64,000 nucleotides of DNA. Origin: Tubulanus polymorphus (taxonomy: Eukaryota; Nemertea; Palaeonemertea; Tubulaniformes; Tubulanidae). Position numbers and translations under genes: made by a program. The stretch covers positions 4,370,072-4,434,071 of the forward strand of contig NC_134034.1 in the NCBI RefSeq assembly GCF_964204645.1. The letters run 5' to 3'. Within the stretch, counting starts at the first letter, position 1; every line of letters starts with the position of its first letter. The notes beneath the pieces are model-generated. The model saw nothing but the letters and a program-made list of their open reading frames with translations, searched no databases and was not told the DNA's origin. Shown here piece after piece: positions 54,701 to 64,000 of the stretch.

Positions 54701-55652
54701 TAATATCTTCTGTTTGATGTGAGCAACTTATAATTGTCCATAGAAAATATTTATCATCAAAATTTTGTACATTTATAACAGCATTAGTTTTAAATGGTAG
54801 TTTAATATAACTTGATGCTTCAATATCTGGTTCTTTATAATATGATACATTATTTTCATCTATTGGTTTTGATTTAGTTAACTTATTATATTTTGTGTTA
54901 GACACATGTAAAGTCTGATGAAATATTATTTCATCAAATATTAAACCAGATCCTTCAAAATATTTCTCTTCTATTTTAGTTTTTACTTCATTATAACATT
55001 TATCTAATTTATCATCTATATGTTGTTTAGATATAATATGTTGTGAATGAGAATTTATATTATATATTGTTTAATCTTCAGATTTTATAAATTTAACCAT
55101 AGAAGATATACTAATTTTAGGGTATTCAACATCAGTGATTATTTTTATAATATTTTTCATATTTTCTAAATGTTTTTTATTTTCTTCTAAAGTTTTTCCT
55201 TTATGAAATTTAAACTCAATAGCAGCTGGACCAATATCACTTTTAACTGCTTTTTTATTATCTAATGAATTAATATAATTTCTTACATCTTCCATGTATG
55301 GTCTTTTATTGTTTAATTTATTTCTTATTCTTTTAATTGTCTTAAGTTTCTTATCATTGTCATTATCAAAATAATCCTCACCTAAAATATCATTATTCAT
55401 ATTTCTAATATGGCTTTTAGATTTTAAATGTTCATTATAATATCTTTTATCACTGAATGATTGATTACATGTATCACATTTGTATGTTTCTTTTTCATTC
55501 TTTAATTCATCTAATTTAGTTTCTAACATATCATCTTCATATTCTAATTTCAATTTATTCTCTAAATGAGTTTTGGTTTTATTGTGTCTTGATTTTTGGG
55601 ATTTATCTATATTGATTTTACATGTTGAACAGTAGTACTTATTTGTTTCCAT
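51739..55652 (-). pseudogene. Polinton protein-primed DNA polymerase B, three lesions
   Basis: Minus strand, start ATG 55652, about 1300 codons. N-terminus: two C2H2 fingers (YYCSTCKINIDKSQKSRHNK and YKCDTCNQSFSDKRYYNEHL). Middle: LCRKCLHRFSNESTLLNHKQ. Exonuclease: FVIYGDFES, FHNLSGYDAHLF and FIDSYRFLNSSL, with a CYYCEKIF...DHDHLNGKFRGAAH insertion. Polymerase: motif A YIDANNLYGWAM, motif B LMNNAFYGKTCENI, motif C YFDTDSYIL. It copies the element from a protein primer at the ends. Lesions: TAA at 55071-55073, a frameshift near 54268, TAA at 53998-54000. The last 732 codons, with all polymerase motifs, are open, but the first exonuclease motif lies upstream of the breaks. Confidence 0.93.
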
Positions 55653-55704
55653 TTTAATACTAAAAATTTTTAATTTTTAAATTGATTTTACACATTTTAT
55701 TCAT

Positions 55705-56137
55705 TTATATTTTATTCATTTATATGTTATTCATGTATATATATGAATTATTTCAATCACACTTTACTAACACTTTTTATGTTTAAAAATCTAACTCATA
55801 CAAATATAAATATTGAAATAAGTTTAAAATATATCTATATATCTATTCTATAAGAGCTCGACCTCCGACCTCTGACTTGAAACCCCACTTTTCTAATTAC
55901 TTTTATATGTTATTCATATATATTTTATCCATCTAAATGAATATTTTAAGAGTAATAGGGGAATGTGGCTTTCATATCAACGTTGAAAGGGTGAGTGAGT
56001 AAAAAATGAAAATAACAATAATTTCTAGTTGAATTAGGAGTGTGCGCGACTAATTCAACTGGAAATTATTGTTATTTTCATTTTTTACGAGCTCGACCTT
56101 TCGCCCTTTGGTATGAAAGCCACATTCGCCTATTATT
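55705..56137. repeat. Polinton right terminal inverted repeat
   Basis: Inverse of 41028-41618 minus the AT expansion. The outer 187 bases (55951-56137) are an imperfect palindrome bounded by AGTAATAGGGGAATGTGGC and its inverse. The terminal base triplet reads ATT against ACT expected from the left end. Confidence 0.9.
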
Positions 56138-56143
56138 AATAAA

Positions 56144-56544
56144 GAAAGATGTCTCAGCTTCTTGACATTACAGGATCTAAAAGGGAATTACATAGCATTG
56201 TTAATATTGTAGTATCCCAAAATGTTCACAATAGTCAAATATCATGTTTGTTACAGGTAATAAAAATACCCCTTTATTCTTTATTCTACAGGTTCAAGTT
56301 CCTTCCAAGAGTAATGGTCACAATCCTCTTGTTTCCTGTCAGTAATGCCTGCTGTGAACGAGTGTTTAGCACAATTAGAAAGAACAAGACAGATTTCCAA
56401 TTCTGTCTTTCACCGAAAACTCTCATCTGCTTTGAGTCCTTGATGATCTTGAAGATACGTGGTAGAGCCTGTCACCTGAATTGTCACAGTGGCAGCCTTT
56501 TGAACAGCTGCAAATCTTCAACCAGGCAGTCATTGCAAAAATAA
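56144..56544 (+). pseudogene. hAT transposase C-terminal dimerisation domain
   Basis: The frame to 56544 reads FPVSNACCERVFSTIRKNKT, then LSPKTLICFESLMILK, the hallmark of the hAT C-terminal dimerisation region. It is the remainder of the copy whose 5' part lies at 39540-41021. The 15 kb between is the Polinton. An AG acceptor at about 56290 may define an exon. Confidence 0.8.
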
Positions 56545-56994
56545 CTTTCTTAACCGGAATGTTTTGAGAGACATGTTTTATCCTGTTAATATGATTGTTC
56601 TCATATTAAGTAGTTTAAGATGATATTCTCTGTTGGTTAACAAGTTTTTTTAGTATTATTGAGTGAATCACGATGTTCACTGTTTTTGTTAGTTTTCATT
56701 TTTATCATATTTTTAGCATGACAATCAAACGATCTAATCAGACGATGTAACAGTTATTTTCACGTGTTGCTACAATCAAAAGTGTAAAATATAGTCATTT
56801 ATTTGGTTGTAAGATTTACGTTTTTGTTCCTGGTAGTACTGAATAGGATAGGACTTGGATTTATAATATCTCAACACTTCATTGATTGTTGACTGATTAT
56901 TGACTGTTCAAATACCTGGTATATATGATATTTTGGTTAGCCAGAGTTACTTCCTGCATCATACTTTATCTAGAATTGATGATAAATTTTCCTT

Positions 56995-58010
56995 TTGGCA
57001 ACTATTTTCTATGCAACAAATCTTCAAGGAGAACACAACCTTGTGAAGCTTTTACGTTGCTCTACCTCTACACCACATACTGGCGAAAATGAGTATAGAG
57101 AGCATCAAGAAGTATTATCTCGTCGTATTTCCATGATGCACCTAGTTCGAGAATCAGTTAAAGTTGATGGTGATTGTGCTTTCAGAAGTGTTGCTTTACA
57201 GTTACTTAAAGTTCAGAAAGATGAACATAACAACATTGATTTTAATGACCATCTTAATGCAGTTGGCCTTTTTAATGACTCTGATGCAAATACTTACATG
57301 TTACGACAACTATTAGTCGATAGATTGCTGCAAAATACTGATATGTACAACGGATTCTTTAGTATGAAACCAACTGAACTAACCTGAGCCGTCAGTGAAT
57401 TTCGTACTAGTGGAGTTTACTCCGGTGCGGTTGGCGATATAGTGATGCTTGCCTCAAGTGAAAAAATAAGTCGTCCTATTGTTGTTGTCACTTCAATGCA
57501 AGCTATCCAAGTAATTCCATTCATTCCAGATCATTCCTTGTGTCCTACACCAGTTATAGTTGCATACAATAGCTATGGATCCGGTCATTATGATTCTACA
57601 AGGGATCAGGAGTCAAATTCATCTGTAAAAACCGTGAAAGTTGATGTCATTGATCACAGGGATGCTGCAACACTGCTTTCATGCCGCTGTGGAGGTGATC
57701 AAATAAAAAGGATTCCTGATTACAAGTTATGCGTTAACCTCAAAGAAAAAGTCAGGAATAGTTTGTAATTCAAAGTGCAAGTGTAAAAACTGTTTCAATC
57801 AAAATGATAAAGACCTTCAGTCTGTCCCTGGTATTGATTCCGATGGAAACAAAGAAAAACAGAGGATGCGACAAAGCAACCGATATAAAAGAAAATGTGG
57901 CCTTCAGTACATGAAAGACCATGGTGAAGAACCTGGGAACAGGGAACCTGGACAGCATTTAAAAACTGCCTCATATAGTGCATTGAAGGGATGCTTTCAA
58001 AAACGAAAAT
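56995..58010 (+). pseudogene. OTU-type cysteine protease with Cys-rich C-terminus, broken
   Basis: The frame from about 56995 shows VKVDGDCAFRSVALQLLKVQ, the OTU catalytic block with its Asp and Cys, then RQLLVDRLLQNT and, after an in-frame TGA at 57385-57387, FRTSGVYSGAVGDIVMLASS and a candidate catalytic His in GSGHYD. OTU enzymes remove ubiquitin. A frameshift between about 57700 and 57765 leads to CNSKCKCKNCFN (57764-57799), a CXC-type cysteine cluster, and basic sequence to about 58010. Another open frame (57991-58209) follows without recognised motifs. It sits directly behind a hAT remnant, and OTU domains occur in several transposons, so mobile origin is likely; it may equally be a decayed host copy. 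Confidence 0.65.
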
Positions 58011-58280
58011 AGCTGTTAATGAAGACAGCGTAGGCGAACTTTACCACAATGTCTTCATTGAATCGGCACAATTGGATAAAAAAGTACCGATTCGTCAAAA
58101 AACTGGAAAACAGATACAAGGAAAATTACGTTATCAGAAGGGAGAAAGCATTGTAGATTTACAACTTGTGGCAAATCAACTTGGCCTGGAAATTGAAAAA
58201 AATAATTAATTGGTAAGCTTCTCAGAAGCCATGATTTTCTCCATATTAAATGTTATGTACATGTGCCCTTATGAAAATAA

Positions 58281-58451
58281 GTGCACTTTAAATGCACTTT
58301 AGCAGTGCATTTTAATGTGCACTCAAAAGTGCACTGAATTGAAAAAAAGTGCACTTTCTCCTAGAGTGCACTTTAAAAGTACATTTTGAGTCTATTCTAA
58401 AGTGCACTCAAAAAGTACACTAAAACTGCACTGAATTGGAACAAAGTGCAC
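58281..58451. repeat. Cluster of GTGCAC palindromes, diverged 85-bp tandem repeat
   Basis: GTGCAC occurs seven times (58281, 58317, 58329, 58349, 58366, 58402, 58446), with near forms (ATGCAC, GTGCAT, GTACAC) between. GTGCACTCAAAAGTGCACTG at 58317 and its relative at 58402 define a diverged repeat of about 85 bp. Confidence 0.7.
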
Positions 58452-58459
58452 TTCTCCGC

Positions 58460-60500
58460 CGGGAAAAAATCCTAGAAACCTAAATAGAAACTTGAATGCC
58501 CAATTTCATTCATGTCGTCTCCATTATTATTCGGCCTTATTTACAATTTTAATAGTAATACGACTTTTCATATTGTTAGGCTTCTTCCTCCATGAATGCT
58601 GCTCTTTCAGCATTTGGGATTCGCGCTCACATAACCTGAAATAACAAAAAGTGACAATGAATATAAGTAATGGTACGAAATGCTGTCTTAGTCAGTTATT
58701 GGGTCATGAATTTTAATCAAGTCTTGAGAGTGGGTCGTATCAGAGAGCCCCGAACCTTTGATGGGCACCGGCCATTTTAAAAGGTATGCAACTTTAAACC
58801 TTAGCCACCTGCATATTCTTACAATTACTTTGACATATAGTCTTAACCTTGAGCAGCAAGTTATCATTTAATGCTGTAATAAACAATGTGAACAAAGTTC
58901 TGTTTAAAAAGGAAATAGGTCAGGCCCCCCTAATTTTAAGTTCGATTATTATTTGCAGATCTGTAGCAACGTCAGCTATGGATATCAATCTGTTTGATTC
59001 CGGTTGTCAATGAAAATGAGGCACCTGTAAAACTCAAATACTACAAACTACTAACTACTAATTACTTGCACTTGGTTTGACGAAAGAGAAGCCTTTATTG
59101 AATGACCAATCCCTTTGAGCATATGGCCTTTTAAATATTTGGTGTCCAGTACAGCAATCATAAATAAATCGCCCATAGACATGCTGAACAATTTGCTGCT
59201 ATAATCAAGAGCCAACTTCTTTATGGAAAGATCTAAGACCATCCACAATATAAGTCAACTGGAGAAAGATTTTGTCTTTGTTTCGCGTACAATCTAAGCG
59301 AAGCAAAGACAAAATTAAATGGGGTTCTTGTAACAAGTTGCTCGACAACAGTTTTCAATCAACACTTACCATAACACAAATCCTCGATTTCAGTAATTTT
59401 TTCTTGCTGAAAGTACATATACTTGCCTAAATCAATAGAAATAAATGGAAAATTTAATTTTATAAGTTATTATATAAATGTAGAAATAATTGGCACATAC
59501 TGTGCAATACCTGATCATTCAGTACATCATAATTATCGGAATCGTGGCGACTATGGTTAGTCGTTTTTCGCTACTGGACACCAACGACGACGACAGGCAG
59601 CCGGACCATACGAGTGCCAGTGCGCCGCCACCTTCGACCGACGACTTGGTCGTTTTTCGCAACTGGACTCGATGATGATCGTACGTGGTTGCCGGCCTCC
59701 AGTATCCTTGTAGTAGTTTCATCTGTAAAATGTATATCAATAATACCATACAAACCAGCCTCTTTCATTACTGGACAGATTGTGATTTAAAAAACGCTCA
59801 TGGTGTAATCTAGGCCTACTTATTACTTACATTAACATTACATCCCATTCATCATGAATGAAATTGAAATTATTCATGTATAATTACATCAGCTCAGAGT
59901 TACCTAGTTCTTTTAATTCCTATTTTCAAAAGGGCACCAATTTCCGCAGTTATGTTACTCGAAATAATAACTCATTTCGCATCGATACCGAAAGCCACAT
60001 TAATTGCGAAATCTAACTAGATTTATAGTGTCGTATTCTTCTTATTTTTTGCCTTCTATCATGGAGTAATTTGAAAATGAAAATAAGAGTCTGCTGCAAT
60101 TAAAGGAAAACCCCTACGACAACGAAAACTGAAAGTTACAGGCAAAAAGAAAGATTTTATTGAGCGGTAAGTTTGACATTGCTTTGACCGTCCCGGGCTC
60201 ATCAAATTCACCGCAACCTCAATAACGCGGAATATTTCCAAGTAGTAGTATTTGAGTGTTTAGATTTCATAGATGAATGTTTAATTTTATGATATTTAGG
60301 GATTATTATTGGAATGTGACTGCCTTGTTGGCAGAGCTAATTTGACAGCTGACTCTCCGCTAGCGCCATCTATCGAACATAAATTGAAGCTTTTGTCAGC
60401 TTTTAGAGCCACTAAACATCATTTTTAGCTTTGTTTATTTTGGACTTAAAACAATGAATAATGAAAAATCCATCAACTTTTGACATTTGCAGTGACGCCG
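58460..60500. other. Intergenic stretch
   Basis: No gene recognised. GTCGTTTTTCGCTACTGGAC at 59560 recurs as GTCGTTTTTCGCAACTGGAC at 59649, an 89-bp spaced direct repeat in a GC-richer patch. The rest is AT-rich without structure that I can support. Confidence 0.4.
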
Positions 60501-60539
60501 GTAATCACTAATACCTTAATACCATAGGCCTCACATACT

Positions 60540-63500
60540 CTCGATGGATTTTTGCATTGAAAAAAGACATTCATTCAGGAGTTCATTCGATTTTTCCATC
60601 TGTAACATCGAACAGGATGAATGAATTTTTTCAATGTAACGGATTGACTGCAGAGAAAAAGTTTATAGACTTGTATAAAGAAAGGTATTTTTGTTTTAGA
60701 AATTTTTCGTTTTTTTAATTAAGTTGTAATTTCTTATATTTATGCTGTGATTTTCTACAAAGGCTTAAGTGCAGTTCAGCTGAATAGAATGTAGATATGA
60801 ATCAATTTTGGTAGAATATATTTTTTTCAAATTTCAGATATCTCAGATAAGTTCGATCTGCTCAGGTGGGCGATGTAGTTTTTGTCACATCCTGTGTTTG
60901 GGCTGAGATGAAAAAGACAGTAAGTTACAAGGTTGATCTAGCAATAGACAAGTTAGGAGTCATTATAGAATCTCAGTCTGATTGCGCAGTGGGCCAGGGA
61001 CCATCCGCCCATTGCAAACACGTGGGCTCTACTCTGTATGGACTGACCAAATTTTGTCTGAATAAATTCATTCTAACAGAGCTGACTTGTACGCAGGTAA
61101 TGAGCATTTTAGCATAATGTTGATTCAATTATAACAAACGATTTAGTTTATGTTGATAACAATTTTTTACCTGAGGATGTGAAGAAAAAGATTGTAATAT
61201 TTGGTTAAAATCAAAGCCATCATTAAGATTAATTTAGTGTTTTTTGGTTTACCTTTGTCAGCGATATGAAGTTGGCATTGAGCCAATTCATGTAAAATCG
61301 CGGTACGTTTTTTATGTGAGCATTTGTTTCATTAATTCTCGGCTTAAACGACGAATTATCGATGCGATTGAAGACACGGCGAACCTCCGTCGATGACATG
61401 GTCAACATTGATAAAATTCTACAAAAAAATGTTTTTGGCGGGAAAATCCTTATCTCTCGCGTATAAAATTGCAATGACCTCGATTGAGGTGCGTTGTCTC
61501 TACGAGCGAATGTTGTTTTTGGGATATACGGGGAATTCCGGCGCTACTAAAATAATTATGGGAAAGTCATAGAATGGCGAACGTTTCACTGGACTAGGTG
61601 CGTGTACGTGCGAATTTCAAATGCTCATTGCTGGTGAAAATGTAAATTATCCGCCATAGGTATTGTTTCATTTTAATACCCGGTGATTGATTTGATTGAC
61701 ATTGAAGTGTAAGCGAACATTCACTTACACAAGGCCTTCACGTGCGCGCGGAAATCATTAGACTGCTGCACACACAAACACACGCGCGTACAGTATACAC
61801 TACTATAGTGGTACTGTAACGCTGCTTGCTGGAGCGTTTGACATTTCATCAGCAGAAGATGAGCGCTGTGTTTTCTGTTTGATAGAATTTGTAATAAATT
61901 GTAATTTCTTGTGACCTAGAAATACTAAGCAGCAAACTATAGGTATAGGTCGAGGTCTGAATATTGTAATGGTAAATTCCAGGATTTAAATCGATCTAAT
62001 ACGCCGATTTCTTACTGCACTTGTATTTTAGCTTCCGCGGCCATAAAATTCAGCCATCCTCTGATATGTGACATCATATGAATTTTATTTGAATATTTTT
62101 TTCATATTATGAAAAATATTTCTTTGAAAATATAAGATAGTTTGTTTCCATGCCGCGCCTACCTGTACCCTACGAAATGTTGGATGTGGACCGTAAACAA
62201 ATGTATATCTTTGGTCTTATTTGACTACAAAATAATCCTTTAAGAAAGATAAAATACAATATTTAAACTTGTAGAACTTTGAAGTCTCGAATTAAAAAGA
62301 TTTTTCAAGCAATGCCCTTACCCCAAACAACCTCTAGCTTTCAAGGTAAACCACACTCTGCGATGGGGAATTTATTTTTTTTTATTTAAAGTTTCATCGA
62401 ATTAAATTGTGTATATAACATTTATTCTTCTGCAGGTTTTGCAAAAATTCCATCGGGCTACAACCAGGGAATTGTACCAGGTCAGTGGCAAAAAAAAATT
62501 GCCACTATACGACCCTCGACCTCTGTCAACAGGCGGAATCCAGGAAGAAAGCCACTATATATTTGGATGGATATATGAAAGCTGTGGGTACTGGAGTGTG
62601 TAATGGGTAGTGTAGTGTGATCACACAGATCACATTGTCCATAGGGGTTTAGTCCAGGACTCGCGAGATTTTCAACAACACGGAAGTAACGTGTAATAAA
62701 TGATGACTTGAATTTTATGACTACCTACCACCCCTCATTATTGTTGGAAAACTAAACGTTCCGCACTGACTAAAAATTAGTAATAATAATCAATAACATT
62801 TTAGAAATGGCCAGAATTTTAACTTAGGTTCTATCTCATTTTTATTTTACAATTGCGATTGGTATGATTTTTTTTAAACGACCGTTAAGGCTTCATGTTT
62901 CGTCTGCAATTCACTGCAAATAGTTACGCAACTACGCACATTTCAGTGTTTTTGGCAGCCGTACACTCAATCGGCACCGTTCGTGACTAGCTTCACTGCG
63001 GAATTATCATTAATAAACATCGCCATATCACATCATCAACTTATATTGTGCCTTAAAACGCTAACAGCCGAAATAATTGAAATACACACACGATTTCTAT
63101 CATTGAAAATTGAGAGAATGGCCGTGTTTGTGTTCTGCTGCTTCGCGTAAATCCCGCGGGGTGGCGCCACCGCGCGGAGTGGGGCCAATACGTCCAGAAG
63201 TCAATCAACTGATGATGCAGCAATAAGTTTTGAATCATCAGGTTAGTATAAATTGACAAAAATTACTTTTATGTAAAGAAATTTTGAGCCTTGACTGACA
63301 CTTATGTGATTTTGAAGTATTATTATTTTTAAAATTCGCAAAAAGATGAATTTTCTATTTCTATCTTTTCAGACGAAGTCAAGGTTACCAGTGCTGCATT
63401 TATACGAACCAGCTAACATCAGAGGGATCGCCCATGACCATGACTACATGGTCCTCTCATACGAAGACCACTATCTCGAAAAAGCCAAGGTAACTGCTGT

Positions 63501-64000
63501 TTATTTGAGAGTGACATGTAATATTATAAGTAGCTTCTCTTCCTACTTTCTCTCCTTTCGGATCAGAAACATACGTGATTCTGATATAGCGGAAATTCAG
63601 AAAAGACACTTGGCCAAGCGGTTCTTGGCGACAGGAGCGATGCATGAGACTCACAGCATCAAAATTTGGTGAAATAAGTCATATGACAGACAAGAAAAAT
63701 GTTCCGAATTTGTTATTACGGTTAACATCAAATTCAAAACTAAAATTTTATGCAATAAGCCATGGAGTAAAATATGAAGGTATAGCTGTGGAACAGTTTG
63801 AGAAGCTGACTGGATTATCAACAGTGGAGTGTGGTTTCAAAGGACAGACCGATGTTGGCAGCTTCCCTGATAGACCGATACCCTCTTTTGACTGTATTTT
63901 GGAAATCAAATGCCCATTTGCAGCGAGAAACCACGAAATTTCTCCTGTGACTGTACCATATTTAGTTAAAGTTGACGATGGAAGTTTGACTCTAAAGCCT
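60540..64000 (+). pseudogene. SWIM zinc finger / YqaJ exonuclease gene (partial, with lesions)
   Basis: Visible exons: about 60540-60684 (WIFALKKDIHSGVHSIFPSV), 60838-61096, 62436 to about 62530 (VLQKFHRA, PLYDPRPLS), 63373-63489 (LPVLHLYEPANIRGIAHDHD), and about 63610 to beyond the edge. Borders of the first four fit GT..AG. Exon 2 holds DCAVGQGPSAHCKHVGSTLY, a SWIM zinc finger, but the first Cys of its CxC reads Ser. The last part is a YqaJ-type recombinase/exonuclease fold: RLTASKFGEISHMTDKK, HGVKYEGIAVEQFE and ILEIKCPFAARN with the catalytic E-x-K. A TAA at 60848-60850 and frame disagreements near 63610-63640 suggest a decayed copy. SWIM-YqaJ proteins are numerous in marine invertebrates; a link to mobile DNA is likely but unproven. 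Confidence 0.6.

Overview
This is nuclear DNA from an animal, most likely a marine invertebrate and probably a lophotrochozoan; the species cannot be read from the sequence. The evidence is spliced genes with GT..AG introns, a methuselah-like receptor carrying a somatomedin-B-like domain, a divergent ionotropic glutamate receptor, tRNA-derived SINEs, CR1/jockey-type LINE pieces, two Harbinger elements and a 15 kb Polinton/Maverick.

Layout. (1) 1-381, minus: the 5' part of a rhodopsin-like GPCR that runs off the left edge. (2) 5345-18935, plus: an ionotropic glutamate receptor-like gene that I resolve into 11 coding exons whose phases fit end to end (820 codons plus stop). Its 6 kb first intron holds an 8-bp minisatellite (57 units), a broken Harbinger transposase with its convergent Myb/SANT partner, and a Merlin/IS1595-like transposase piece interrupted by the same minisatellite in the opposite orientation. 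A SINE sits just after exon 2. (3) 20954-24592, plus: a two-exon methuselah-like GPCR (884 residues). (4) 24593-41021: LINE fragments, a deleted second Harbinger, foldback/MITE-like repeats, an unrecognised transposon family (34.7-36.2 kb) and the first part of a decayed hAT transposase. (5) 41028-56137: a Polinton with both terminal inverted repeats and 6-bp target duplications (AATAAA), inserted into the hAT. (6) 56144-58210: the hAT C-terminus, then a broken OTU-protease gene. (7) 60.5-64.0 kb: a SWIM zinc finger / YqaJ exonuclease gene with lesions, running off the right edge.

The Polinton has a plus-strand block (HNH-type endonuclease, two small proteins, integrase with chromodomain, packaging ATPase) converging on a minus-strand block (zinc-finger protein, probable major capsid protein, coiled-coil/membrane protein, structural protein, several small proteins, probable penton-type capsid protein, protein-primed DNA polymerase B). 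Most of its genes carry in-frame stops or frameshifts. The ATPase and a few small proteins are open. The copy is structurally complete but coding-dead.

The most interesting signals are: a T-run plus TAAATAAATG motif placed directly on the start codons of at least five Polinton genes; Polinton termini that are themselves palindromes of about 188 bp; twin hairpins in inverted orientation at the convergent junction of the Polinton; and the inverted 8-bp minisatellite arrays around the Merlin-like fragment.
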